Source: Ardenticatenaceae bacterium
GTDB lineage: Bacteria; Chloroflexota; Anaerolineae; Promineifilales; Promineifilaceae
Direction of reading: 5' to 3'
Assembly (NCBI GenBank): GCA_011525915.1
Contig: WYBM01000058.1
Coordinates: 1 to 64,000, forward strand
DNA length: 64,000 nucleotides
Shown: in pieces, positions 35,958 through 44,424 of the stretch
How positions within the stretch are numbered: position 1 is the stretch's first letter
Layout of the letters: every line of letters starts with the position of its first letter
Made by a program: the position numbers and the translations under genes
Notes under the pieces: generated by a model
Databases searched by the model: none
The model's input: only the letters and a program-made list of their open reading frames with translations
Told to the model about the DNA's origin: nothing

Positions 35958-37229
35958 TCACACCAGCAGTGCCTCATAGGTTTGCCGTGGGCGGATGATG
36001 GTGGTGTGACGGCCGTTGACCAATACTTCGGCCGGTTTAAGACGGCCGTTGTAATTGGAGGCCATGGCATAGCCATAGGCCCCGGCTTGCAAGATCGCCA
36101 GCAGATCACCTGGCTGTAAGACAGGCAGTTCCCGCTCCTTGGCCAGCCAGTCACCTGTTTCACAAATGGGGCCGACAATCTCATAAACGGCCGTGGCTGG
36201 CGCGTCATGCACCGGTAACACCGGGTGGTGCGCGTCATACAAGGTGGGGCGAATCAGGTCGCTCATGCCCGCATCCATGACGGCAAACTGCCGGCCACCC
36301 TGGGTCTTGGTGACGGTAACACGGGTGAGCAACACCCCGGTGGGGGCAATGATAGAGCGGCCCGGTTCCATCACAACACCATACCCAGCCGCGAGCACAG
36401 GTTCAGTCACGGCCGTGACCCAGGTGCTGATAGACGGTGAAGCAGCGGCAAACGGTGAGTGGTAATCAATACCTAACCCACCACCTACATCGATATATTC
36501 CAGCCGGATGCCGCTGGCGGCCAATTCATTGGCCATCTGCACCAGAAAGTGGGCGGATTGCACAAAGGGGGGCACGGTGGTGATCTGTGAACCGATATGG
36601 GCGGCCAACCCCACCGGCTGCAGCCAGGGGTGTTCGCGGGCGGCATGCAGCAGGGCAACGGCCGTCTCTGGAGCCACACCAAACTTGTGCCACTTTTCAC
36701 CGGTAGTCATGTAGGGGTGGGTTTCAGCGTGGATGTCTGGGTTGACACGCACGCCAATGCGGGCCACCCGCTGCCGGGCGGCAGCAATGGCCGCTATGGT
36801 CTCCAGTTCCATAGCCGACTCTACGTGTAGAGCCCGGATGCCGGTATCCAGGGCCATCTCTATTTCGTCGTGCCGTTTGCCCACGCCGGAGAAGATGATT
36901 TTGTCTGGCGCCATGCCGGCATGGCGTGCCAGGAACAGTTCGCCGCCGCTGGTGACGTCGGCGCCCACGCCGGCGGCACCCAGCTGGCGCAGGAGGGTGG
37001 GGTTGTTGTTGGCTTTAACGGCATAACAGACGAGGGCGTTGGGGGTAGGCACGGCCGTGACAAATGCCACCGCCCGCTGTTCTAACGCTGCCTGGCTGTA
37101 GACGTAGACGGGGGTACCGACGGCCGTGGCAATCTCTGCCAGCGGCGCTTCTTCACAAGTTAACTCATTGTTTTGATAATGGAAATGATTCATAAGAGGA
37201 AGGTGACTGGTATCTGTGGAGATGTTCAT
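35958..37229 (-). CDS. lysA: Diaminopimelate decarboxylase
   Basis: A PLP enzyme that makes L-lysine from meso-diaminopimelate, the last step of lysine synthesis. It carries the PLP lysine in YAVKANNNP, HIGSQI, YIDVGGGLGI, EPGRSI, and the C-terminal CETGDW with catalytic Cys and AGAYGYAMASNYNGR. The start is uncertain: family alignment suits ATG at 37193 (MNHFHYQ), but no ribosome binding site is visible there, nor at 37229 or the GTG at 37235. It stands alone and converges on the SPFH pair. Confidence 0.93.
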   Translation of the reverse strand: MNISTDTSHLPLMNHFHYQNNELTCEEAPLAEIATAVGTPVYVYSQAALEQRAVAFVTAVPTPNALVCYAVKANNNPTLLRQLGAAGVGADVTSGGELFLARHAGMAPDKIIFSGVGKRHDEIEMALDTGIRALHVESAMELETIAAIAAARQRVARIGVRVNPDIHAETHPYMTTGEKWHKFGVAPETAVALLHAAREHPWLQPVGLAAHIGSQITTVPPFVQSAHFLVQMANELAASGIRLEYIDVGGGLGIDYHSPFAAASPSISTWVTAVTEPVLAAGYGVVMEPGRSIIAPTGVLLTRVTVTKTQGGRQFAVMDAGMSDLIRPTLYDAHHPVLPVHDAPATAVYEIVGPICETGDWLAKERELPVLQPGDLLAILQAGAYGYAMASNYNGRLKPAEVLVNGRHTTIIRPRQTYEALLV

Positions 37230-37252
37230 TTTCACTTAGGAATTCACTGATT

Positions 37253-39241
37253 TCAGCTTTGGCTGGATATGGGCTCCGATATTGTCTCTGAGGACGTTTC
37301 CTCCGGTTCCAGGGGGGGCTCATTCAGGGCGGCCTTTTCTAGCTGGCTGATGGTGTGGGCGACGTTTTCAATGGCTACACGCTGTTTGCGGTAAAGGTCA
37401 GACTCGCTCATGGCCAGGCGGCGGGCGACATCACGTACACGCTGACCCTGCACAAATTTGAGTTCCAAAATATTGTACAGAATCCATTCGCCGGTGGTCA
37501 TATTGCGTTCCCCGTCTGGCTTTTGCAGCTCGATGGCGTCGCTGAGAATAGCCCGCAGTGCTTTGGTGGCGTTGTTGTCATGGGCTTCCATGGCCTGCTG
37601 CACAATTTGCAGCCGCATGAGAGGGCTTTTGGTGAGCTTAGGGCCACCCCAGTAGTCACGTAGGGCGTCACGCACCATGCTGTTAAATTCGGGGTCGTCT
37701 ACCAGAGTGTCCTGGTCGGCCAGGGCCGTCAGCACCGGCAGCCCGCCAAACGTGGCTTCACTACGCCGATGCTGCAAAGCGATAATTTGGGGCAGCAGCC
37801 CTTCCACGGCCGCAAACACTTCTTGCTGCAAGATACGGTCTTCCAGCGCGGCCGCGATCTGGTCTTCCAGATTGTCGAGGATATCCAGTTCCGAGTCGGT
37901 CAAGTCTGGGGCGGCGGCACGGGCACGGATGCCTAAAATGCCGAGCAAATCATCATGCTGGTGGCTGTGCAACGGCCGCAGCCAATACTCTTGCCAGACG
38001 ATAAACCCATCAACCAGGTGTAAATCATCGGCCTCCTCCCCATTGGATTGGGCCAGTTTTTGCAGGCCCGAATGCTGTAAGATAGTCTCTGAATCGGTCA
38101 GCGGGCCCACCACCGTTTCGATCTTAGGCCCGTTGGCGGTCATGGCCACCACAAACGAGGTCGGCGTGCGCAGCGCTTCACAGGTGGCTGCCAGAATACT
38201 TTCCAGATATTGGCGCAGGTCACTGGTAGTCAGCAGCCGCTCACTAAGCTGTTGGATGCGCTGGACATCCGGGTCGTTATTTAGATGAAAGAAGCGCTCC
38301 AACGGCCGTTTATAGGCATGGATGGCCCATTCCACCAGCATCACCGTAGCCACCATGGCGATGGCCGTGGCTGTTTCCACCGGCAGGCCAATGCCTGGGC
38401 TGCTGCGGCTGGCCAGGACGTACACCACCAACACAATGGAAGCGGTCATGGGCACGCGAGCCATAAACTTAAACAACTTTACCCGCACCACCCGGTCTGG
38501 CGACGCTGCGCCAAAGTAAATGAGATGTGCGGTCATAATGGCAAACATCAACCCCACCACCACGTTACCGCTGATAATAACCAACCACAGCCAGATTGGC
38601 AGTTCTTGTTGCAGCGTGTTGCTGCTCAAAACGAGGTAAGGAAAGGCACCCAACGGCGCTGCCAGGAAGACCAGCAGGGTGGTGGTCATGCGCTGACGTG
38701 TGGTGCGGGTCAGGCAGCGATGCCGCGCCCGCCATACGTTATAAATACTGACAACCGTGACTGCCCAAAAGTAGAGGGTGAAGATGGCAAAAAACGGGCC
38801 GGCTACCAGGTGACGAGCCTCTTTGTCCAGCAAATCAATTGGTGTGGTCACAATCCAATCTGTGAACAGCACCAGCCCTAAAAAGGTCATGCTGCTGATG
38901 TAACCGGCGCGCACCATCAGCCGGCGGCGGCGGGAAAGGGCGCCGGTGGTGGAGAGTAGGGCATCAGACAGATGAAACTGGGCGGCGGGCACCATAGCAA
39001 TGCCCACCCATTGCAGCCGCAGTAAAATTTCGGCGGAGACGGGCACCAACGCCCGGCTCACCAGCAGTTCAGCAAAAAAGGTGATGATCACAAAGCTGAT
39101 GAGGGCACAAAAGGCGCGGGTAACCCGGTCACGCCTGGCTCGCCCCAGGTTGTAGAGGACCACGGCCGTGCCAAAAATGACAATGACAGCCTGAAGTAAG
39201 TCATTTAGAAAAGCCAATATATTGGTCAGGGAGCTGCTCAT
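37253..39241 (-). CDS. Membrane sensor: N-terminal 7TM, GAF-like domain, C-terminal helical HTH-like end
   Basis: A protein of 662 residues from the ATG at 39241; an upstream TTG frame is less likely. About eight membrane spans cover residues 1-320 (like the 7TM histidine-kinase N-terminal domains). A short coiled segment leads to a GAF-like domain (about 350-490: LRQYLESILAATCEAL). A helical C-terminus contains RVRDVARRLAMSESDLYRKQ, resembling sigma-70 region 4 or a Fis-like helix-turn-helix. No kinase, cyclase or phosphodiesterase motif is present. It may be a membrane-bound one-component regulator; the signal and targets are unknown. Confidence 0.75.
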   Translation of the reverse strand: MSSSLTNILAFLNDLLQAVIVIFGTAVVLYNLGRARRDRVTRAFCALISFVIITFFAELLVSRALVPVSAEILLRLQWVGIAMVPAAQFHLSDALLSTTGALSRRRRLMVRAGYISSMTFLGLVLFTDWIVTTPIDLLDKEARHLVAGPFFAIFTLYFWAVTVVSIYNVWRARHRCLTRTTRQRMTTTLLVFLAAPLGAFPYLVLSSNTLQQELPIWLWLVIISGNVVVGLMFAIMTAHLIYFGAASPDRVVRVKLFKFMARVPMTASIVLVVYVLASRSSPGIGLPVETATAIAMVATVMLVEWAIHAYKRPLERFFHLNNDPDVQRIQQLSERLLTTSDLRQYLESILAATCEALRTPTSFVVAMTANGPKIETVVGPLTDSETILQHSGLQKLAQSNGEEADDLHLVDGFIVWQEYWLRPLHSHQHDDLLGILGIRARAAAPDLTDSELDILDNLEDQIAAALEDRILQQEVFAAVEGLLPQIIALQHRRSEATFGGLPVLTALADQDTLVDDPEFNSMVRDALRDYWGGPKLTKSPLMRLQIVQQAMEAHDNNATKALRAILSDAIELQKPDGERNMTTGEWILYNILELKFVQGQRVRDVARRLAMSESDLYRKQRVAIENVAHTISQLEKAALNEPPLEPEETSSETISEPISSQS

Positions 39242-39252
39242 ACAGTTTGCAG

Positions 39253-39299
39253 GTGTGCAAGCAGGCAAGTCTGTAACGCTAACTTGTAGACTTGCACAC
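39253..39299 (-). promoter_or_regulatory. Mutually exclusive inverted repeats between ftsH and the 7TM gene
   Basis: The right arm at 39288-39299 can pair either with GTGTGCAAG at 39253-39261 (via CTTGCACAC at 39291-39299) or with GCAAGTCT at 39265-39272 (via AGACTTGC at 39288-39295). The two pairings compete. It sits between the ftsH stop and the next start, so it could be an attenuator or a processing site. Confidence 0.45.
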
Positions 39300-39303
39300 G
39301 TTG

Positions 39304-41259
39304 TCAGGCAGGCGAAGGTGAGGGAGGCATGTCTAGCTTAGGTGGCGTCCGGTCTGAGGCATTTTGTACTTCTGGTGTTGACGGCCGTGGTGGCTGTGAA
39401 TCAGGCGACTGCGGATCACTGGCTGGCAAATCGCGCCCTTCTACCAACGCCACAAAATCCTCGGCGTCCAGGGTTTCTACTTCCAACAACGCGGCCGTTA
39501 CCCGATCCAGCACCTGGCGATGTTCTGCCAGGATACGCCGGGCGCGTTCATATTCACCGTCGATCAGTTGGCGTACCTCGTCATCAATTTTTTCCGCGAC
39601 GGCATCTGAGTAATCACGTTGTTCGCTGATTTCCCGGCCCAGGAACACCATTTCTTGTTTCTGCCCGTAAACGCGGGGGCCCAAATCCTCGCTCATGCCA
39701 TATTGTGTCACCATAGCCTGGGCAATCTTTGTAACCTGCTGCAAATCATTACTGGCGCCGGCCGTAATCTCGCCAAAGACGATCTCTTCAGCCACACGCC
39801 CACCCAGGGCGCTGGCAATACGTGCCCTGAGTTGTGATTTGTTGGGCATGAGGTTGTCATCTTCCATGTACCAGGTAATGCCCAGCCCCATGCCGCGGGG
39901 CACGATGGTTACTTTGCGGAGGGGCATGGCATCGGGCAAGAAGTGGCTGACCAGGGCGTGCCCGGCCTCATGATAAGCGATGATTTCCTTCTCCGCTGGG
40001 GTTATCACCCGGCTTTTCCGTTCCGGGCCCAGCTGCACACGTTCAACGGCATCATGAAATTCAGACATACCAATGCTTTTTTTGTTGCGACGGGCGGCCA
40101 ACAAAGCCGCTTCGTTTACCGTATTTTCAATATCTGCCCCTACAAAGCCAGGAGTGGATTTGGCCAGCGTGCTGACGCTGACGTTAGAGGCTACGGGTTT
40201 GCCACGCAGATGGACTTTAAAGATAGCTTCACGGCCGCGTACGTCTGGCCGGTCAATCACCACCCGCCGGTCAAAACGGCCGGGGCGCATCAACGCCGGG
40301 TCGAGGATGTCTGGCCGGTTGGTGGCGGCCAGGATGATCACGTGGGTGTCGGTGTCAAAACCATCCATCTCTACCAAAATCTGGTTCAGCGTTTGTTCGC
40401 GCTCATCATGTGAACCACCCAGGCCAGCACCGCGATGCCGCCCTACGGCGTCAATTTCATCCACGAAGATGATGCAGGGACTGTGCCGTTTGGCCTGTTC
40501 AAACAGGTCACGCACACGGCTGGCGCCCACGCCCACAAACATCTCTACAAATTCAGAACCGGCGATAGAGAAAAAGGGCACGCCGGCTTCACCGGAGACG
40601 GCTTTGGCCAACAACGTTTTGCCGGTGCCGGGGCTGCCGACCAGCAGTACACCTTTGGGAATACGGGCGCCGAAGCTGACAAATTTTTCTGGCTCTCTAA
40701 GGAACTCCACCACTTCTTCCAGCTCTTCTTTGGCTTCCTCACAGCCGGCTACGTCAGCAAAGGTGACGGTGGGGTGATCGCCGGTAAACATGCGCGCCCG
40801 GCTTTTACCGAAGGAGAGCGCCTGGTTGTTACTGCCTTGTGCCTGGCGCATGATGAAGTAGATAAAAACGATGATGATGACCGCAGGGAGGAAAAGGCCA
40901 ATGGTTGTTAAAAGGCCGGTCCATTGGCTGGGGCTTTGGTAGATGATAGCTGGTTGCCCGTCAGCATAATCAACATCGCTGACGCCATAGGAAGCCAGAA
41001 CTTCCTCCAGCGCGCTCACCCCGCTGATGCTGGCCTGTGCTTCTTCTATAGAGGGATTGGTATAGGTAATGGTAACCATACGGCCGTTGCCTGATACCGC
41101 GATCTTCTCTACCTCATTGGCCTTGATCTCTTGGGCTAGCTGACTGATAGAAACTTGTGGTCGCTGGTTGTTGTTTGCGGTGTAAGTCCACAGAAAAGCC
41201 ATGATGGCTACCCCAATGAGCAAATAGACTAACCATCGGCTTAAATTTGATCCATTCAT
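39304..41259 (-). CDS. ftsH: ATP-dependent zinc metalloprotease FtsH
   Basis: A membrane-bound AAA+ protease that degrades misfolded membrane proteins and regulators. The 651 residues comprise an N-terminal span (11-27), a periplasmic-type domain, a second span (about 113-136), Walker A GSPGTGKT, Walker B IIFVDEID, the second region of homology with arginine fingers ([13 protein letters not shown]), and the zinc site HEAGH plus a downstream Asp. The pore-loop aromatic is in [10 protein letters not shown]. The tail after about 620 is proline- and serine-rich and low-complexity. AGGAG precedes the ATG and a clear promoter lies upstream. Confidence 0.96.
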   Translation of the reverse strand: MNGSNLSRWLVYLLIGVAIMAFLWTYTANNNQRPQVSISQLAQEIKANEVEKIAVSGNGRMVTITYTNPSIEEAQASISGVSALEEVLASYGVSDVDYADGQPAIIYQSPSQWTGLLTTIGLFLPAVIIIVFIYFIMRQAQGSNNQALSFGKSRARMFTGDHPTVTFADVAGCEEAKEELEEVVEFLREPEKFVSFGARIPKGVLLVGSPGTGKTLLAKAVSGEAGVPFFSIAGSEFVEMFVGVGASRVRDLFEQAKRHSPCIIFVDEIDAVGRHRGAGLGGSHDEREQTLNQILVEMDGFDTDTHVIILAATNRPDILDPALMRPGRFDRRVVIDRPDVRGREAIFKVHLRGKPVASNVSVSTLAKSTPGFVGADIENTVNEAALLAARRNKKSIGMSEFHDAVERVQLGPERKSRVITPAEKEIIAYHEAGHALVSHFLPDAMPLRKVTIVPRGMGLGITWYMEDDNLMPNKSQLRARIASALGGRVAEEIVFGEITAGASNDLQQVTKIAQAMVTQYGMSEDLGPRVYGQKQEMVFLGREISEQRDYSDAVAEKIDDEVRQLIDGEYERARRILAEHRQVLDRVTAALLEVETLDAEDFVALVEGRDLPASDPQSPDSQPPRPSTPEVQNASDRTPPKLDMPPSPSPA

Positions 41260-41285
41260 CCTGCTATCTCCTAATAGTTATAAGG

Positions 41286-41314
41286 AGTATAACAGAAAGG
41301 GAAAGCCATGTCAG
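41286..41314 (-). promoter_or_regulatory. Sigma-70 promoter of ftsH
   Basis: On the minus strand CTGACA (41309-41314) and TATACT (41286-41291) are separated by exactly 17 bases. The start codon follows about 27 bases after the -10. Confidence 0.75.
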
Positions 41315-41339
41315 GCACACAAGTGTCCTGGTTAAAGGG

Positions 41340-42494
41340 TCATCCCCCCGCCCAGGCACTATAGACCATGAACCAGAGGGGAATAAGACCGATCAGGGCG
41401 ATCAGGGCGATCATACCCAGGATCACGGCCGTCCAATCTGCACCAGTGGGTGTTTGCCGGGGAGGGACATGTACCACTCTTTGGGCAGGGGTGGCGTGGG
41501 TTGGCTGGTCGTCTTCTGACGGCCGTTCATAGACTTGGGTTTTGAGCTCAGAGATGGGTACGGCCGTGGCGGACGGTGGTTGTTTTACCTGAATTTGCAC
41601 GGGGTGTTTAGGGGCAATAATGGGAGCCGGATAAACCGTCCCTGTCTCTTCCTGGCTGCGGTCCCGGTACGTGCTGAGAATACGGCCTAACTGCCCGGCC
41701 GTACGGTAGCGGCCTGATGGCTCTTTGGCCAGCAGTTTATTGATGATTTGTTCCAGTTGTTTAGGGACCGTGGGGTTATAGGTGGTCACCAGGGGAGGCG
41801 GCTCCTGAATATGTTTCAACGCCAGGGCCGTATGCGACTCGGCGTGAAAGGGTAGGCGGGCGCTTAACATCTCAAACATCATGATGCCAATGGCGTAGAC
41901 ATCTGAGGCTGGTGTCGGTGGCTCGCCGGAAGCTTGTTCTGGCGAGAAGTATTGGGGGGTGCCCCACACCTCGCTGATCTGGTGTTGGGTAGCCTGGCTC
42001 ATAGCGCGGGCGATGCCAAAATCGGCTACTTTCACCTGCTCATCCCGGGTGACCAGGATGTTTTGGGGTTTAACATCACAATGAACCAGGTCAGCCCGGT
42101 GCGCGTACCCAATGCCATTACAAATTTGTATGGCCAGGTCTAAGGCGCGGTTGATGGGGACAGAACGGCCGCTGTCGGCGTATTGGCGGATGATTTGTTT
42201 AAGGGTACGGCCGTCGATGAACTCCATAATAATGTAGTGGCGATGGCCATCCTGGCCAATATCATGGACGGTGACGATGTTCGGGTGTGTCAGATTAGCG
42301 GCAGCGTGGGCTTCACGTTGGAAACGTAACAAAAAGCCTTCATCATTGGTCAGGCTTTCTTGCAGCATTTTAACAGCGACAATGCGCCCCAAGGCACGAT
42401 CCTGGGCTTTGTACACCATGGCCATACCGCCGCTGCCTACTCGTTCAATGAGCTCATAACGGCCGTTTAACACTATCGCTTCATCAGACATCAT
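41340..42494 (-). CDS. Ser/Thr protein kinase (PknB-like)
   Basis: A Hanks-type kinase of 384 residues. The start is one of two adjacent ATGs at 42494 and 42491; the longer frame runs into the tRNA-gene spacer. It has the glycine loop VGSGGMAMVYKA, Lys in VAVKML, HCDVKPQN in place of the usual HRD (seen in many bacterial kinases), DFGIARAM, and GTPQYFSPEQ as activation segment. After a proline-rich linker, a single C-terminal membrane span (about 350-378) ends the protein, so it lacks the extracellular PASTA or other sensor of PknB. No phosphatase gene is adjacent. Confidence 0.9.
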   Translation of the reverse strand: MMSDEAIVLNGRYELIERVGSGGMAMVYKAQDRALGRIVAVKMLQESLTNDEGFLLRFQREAHAAANLTHPNIVTVHDIGQDGHRHYIIMEFIDGRTLKQIIRQYADSGRSVPINRALDLAIQICNGIGYAHRADLVHCDVKPQNILVTRDEQVKVADFGIARAMSQATQHQISEVWGTPQYFSPEQASGEPPTPASDVYAIGIMMFEMLSARLPFHAESHTALALKHIQEPPPLVTTYNPTVPKQLEQIINKLLAKEPSGRYRTAGQLGRILSTYRDRSQEETGTVYPAPIIAPKHPVQIQVKQPPSATAVPISELKTQVYERPSEDDQPTHATPAQRVVHVPPRQTPTGADWTAVILGMIALIALIGLIPLWFMVYSAWAGG

Positions 42495-42564
42495 TAAGAT
42501 TGTAACTTGCTGCCCGTAAACTTGCCACTTGCCCCCGCTTATGATAGCATTCTGCCGCATTCAT

Positions 42565-42638
42565 GGCGGGTGTAGCGTAGTGGTTAACGCGTCTGGTTGT
42601 GGCCCAGAAGACCGTGGGTTCAAATCCCACCACTCGCC
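42565..42638 (+). tRNA. tRNA-His (GTG anticodon)
   Basis: A cloverleaf with an eight-pair acceptor stem that includes the G-1:C73 pair characteristic of tRNA-His, anticodon loop TTGTGGC (GTG), and T-arm GTGGG-TTCAAAT-CCCAC. CCA is not encoded. Confidence 0.95.
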
Positions 42639-42645
42639 CCTTATT

Positions 42646-42717
42646 TCAGTAATCAGTATGCAGTGAGTCAGTAAGTCAGTAACTGACAACTGAATACTGG
42701 CTACTGATTACTGGTTT
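42646..42717. repeat. CAGT/ACTG heptamer-type array, copy 4
   Basis: Left CAGT units (tcagtaatcagtatgcagtg) and right ACTG units (actggctactgattactgg) form one long imperfect hairpin that fills the spacer between the two tRNA genes. Confidence 0.85.
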
Positions 42718-42721
42718 GTAG

Positions 42722-42794
42722 GCGCCTGTAGCTCAATGGATAGAGTAACTGACTTCGAATCAGTCGGTTGGGGGTTCGAGTCCCTCCGGGCGTA
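42722..42794 (+). tRNA. tRNA-Arg (TCG anticodon)
   Basis: A complete cloverleaf: acceptor GCGCCTG paired with CGGGCGT (one G-T at 1:72), D-arm GCTCAATGGATAGAGT, anticodon loop CTTCGAA (TCG), T-loop TTCGAGT. CCA is not encoded. Confidence 0.95.
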
Positions 42795-42812
42795 CTGGTG
42801 TAAAACGACAAT

Positions 42813-42855
42813 GAGCCGCCTGGTACTTTGCGAAAGTTAAGGCGGCTCTTTGTTT
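42813..42855 (+). terminator. Terminator after the tRNA genes
   Basis: GAGCCGCC (42813-42820) pairs with GGCGGCTC (42841-42848), with an inner ACTTT/AAAGT hairpin, followed by TTTGTTT. Confidence 0.8.
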
Positions 42856-42860
42856 ATATA

Positions 42861-43112
42861 TCAGGTTTCCAAGTGTCCTGTGACGGTGGGCCTTAAAGTC
42901 TTCAATGTTTGATAGTGGAATGACAAAAGTACTGTTCTTCGCTGTTGACCGTTTTGGGTGAAATCTTCTTGAGTGTAATCAATATCGACCGGCCCGCTCA
43001 TACAACGCGCGCTGGCCATGCCGTTAGGTTTGACATGCACCACCGGCACGGCCGTACCCACCATCGTCGAAGCCAATATCAGCGTCAGATCCATAACCAC
43101 CGATAGGGACAA
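42861..43112 (-). CDS. Hypothetical small protein (doubtful)
   Basis: An 83-codon frame inside an otherwise gene-free 430-bp stretch between the tRNA genes and the toxin-like pair. The start MSLSVVMDLTLILAS looks like a weak hydrophobic segment; the rest (DIDYTQEDFTQ, LLSFHYQT) matches no family known to me. No ribosome binding site is evident. It could be a gene fragment or chance. Confidence 0.25.
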   Translation of the reverse strand: MSLSVVMDLTLILASTMVGTAVPVVHVKPNGMASARCMSGPVDIDYTQEDFTQNGQQRRTVLLSFHYQTLKTLRPTVTGHLET

Positions 43113-43195
43113 TCAAAAAAACAAGACTTAAACAGTAGCGTGGCCACTCCGGTACCCCCTTGCTTTTTAGTTTTTATGGTGCAAAATGAACTATG

Positions 43196-43231
43196 AGCCA
43201 CCTTAACTGGAGTAGAGATGAGGCGGCTTTT
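43196..43231. terminator. Second AGCC-CC hairpin upstream of the toxin-like pair
   Basis: AGCCACCT (43196-43203) pairs with AGGCGGCT (43221-43228) with one mismatch, followed by TTTTA. It resembles the tRNA terminator at 42813 in its stem sequence. Confidence 0.4.
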
Positions 43232-43278
43232 ACGACAAGTCAAAATCTCTGTCCTCTGTCCACACAAAGGAGTTCAGT

Positions 43279-44313
43279 ATGTCCTCAAAAGAGAAAAGAT
43301 GCCGTAAGAATAAGAGTCGTACAAAGCAGAAGCCTCTGAAGTCTAGCTATGAAAACCCGGATAGAGCAGCCCCACAGCAAGCCCACCCGGCCACTATCAT
43401 GCAGCAAGCCAGGCATGGTCCCCACTCACTGCCCTCCCATAATGCCCTACAGCTTCAACGCACGATTGGTAATCAGGCCGTCAGAAGGCTTTTGGCTCAA
43501 CGTCAACCCATTCAGAAAAAGGGGAGTAGAAAAGGGGGGACGGCGGCCGAAGTTGCTGATCCTGCGGCCGCCGAAACGTACCAGGCAACTTCAGCCCTGG
43601 TTGTATCCAGAGGCAGCGATAAGGACAAAGTACTCACCATCAACGATTTTGATCCGCAAAGCACCACAGCGCTGTACGTGAAGGACACCAAAACCAACAT
43701 CGAGGGGATTTTTGTCGATATCTATTCCTCCACCGACGAGACCATCATGTTACAGACAGCCCAGGGCACCTTGATTTACAACCTCAAAACCGAAACCTTT
43801 CATCAGCTTGACACCCCGGCAACTGTAGAAATGGATGGCTTTGAAGTCAAGAAAGAGGTGGTTGAGGGCTCCAGTGATTATCATGTGGGGATGGCCTTCG
43901 ATATGACAGCATTAGACACCAACGAGCAAGAAGTTACCTTTGCTTCCATCAAAGAAGTTGTCGATGTGAAAGAAATTTCTGGCTTCTTCCAAGAAAACAA
44001 CGTAAAACCTGTCAGCCAAGAATTTTTCGGAAAGTACAATAAGGGAGGGCTTCGTCGAGATTTCCTGACGGTATCCTCTAACTCGGTAGAAGCGCTTGAT
44101 GCTCTGCGTGAGCAGAAGGGGAAAGCAGTGCATTATCAATACATTGAATACCTTGATGAAAGAGCTGGCAACAAGCCTATCAAGAATTCCGGTTACCTGT
44201 TAACCAAAGAATTAAAGGATGGGAAAATGATCATCAAGCGTGAGCCCATGGACACCAGTGATGTGAAAAAGGGCAAGACCAAAGGAGCCACAAACACCAC
44301 GATCAATTTATGA
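43279..44313 (+). CDS. Injection-system-type cargo protein A, shared leader with unknown C-terminal domain
   Basis: A protein of 344 residues. Residues 1-72 are closely similar, without gaps, to the next gene: a basic start MSSKEKRCRKNK, a disordered Pro/Gln-rich stretch with MQQAR (41-45), and LQRTIGNQAVRRLL (59-72). The LQ-x3-GN-x-AV-x2-L motif is typical of the N-terminus of DUF4157 and other cargo proteins of extracellular contractile injection systems. Residues about 85-344 form a beta-rich region, then a mixed alpha/beta region, with no recognised family or catalytic motif. AAAGGAG lies before the ATG. No signal peptide is present. Codon use is more AT-rich than in its neighbours and no ACGGCCGT site occurs. 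A toxin role is inference from the leader. Confidence 0.65.
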   Translation: MSSKEKRCRKNKSRTKQKPLKSSYENPDRAAPQQAHPATIMQQARHGPHSLPSHNALQLQRTIGNQAVRRLLAQRQPIQKKGSRKGGTAAEVADPAAAETYQATSALVVSRGSDKDKVLTINDFDPQSTTALYVKDTKTNIEGIFVDIYSSTDETIMLQTAQGTLIYNLKTETFHQLDTPATVEMDGFEVKKEVVEGSSDYHVGMAFDMTALDTNEQEVTFASIKEVVDVKEISGFFQENNVKPVSQEFFGKYNKGGLRRDFLTVSSNSVEALDALREQKGKAVHYQYIEYLDERAGNKPIKNSGYLLTKELKDGKMIIKREPMDTSDVKKGKTKGATNTTINL

Positions 44314-44328
44314 CCAGATGTGCTGCGC

Positions 44329-44372
44329 CGCCAGCCACTGCATTTGGTATCCTTGTACAGGTGAAGCTGGCG
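44329..44372 (+). other. Inverted repeat between the two cargo-like genes
   Basis: CGCCAGC (44329-44335) pairs perfectly with GCTGGCG (44366-44372) around a 30-base loop in the 111-bp gap. It may slow readthrough; no T-run is present. Confidence 0.4.
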
Positions 44373-44424
44373 TCAGGTGACTTCATGACAAGTTAAAACC
44401 CTTATCTACCCAAAGGAGCTCAGT

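Noticed and set aside
38285-38881. 198-codon plus-strand frame inside the 7TM gene
   Set aside because: His- and Gln-rich translation antisense to membrane spans; not protein-like.
40073-40777. 234-codon plus-strand frame inside ftsH
   Set aside because: Serine- and arginine-rich antisense shadow of the AAA domain.
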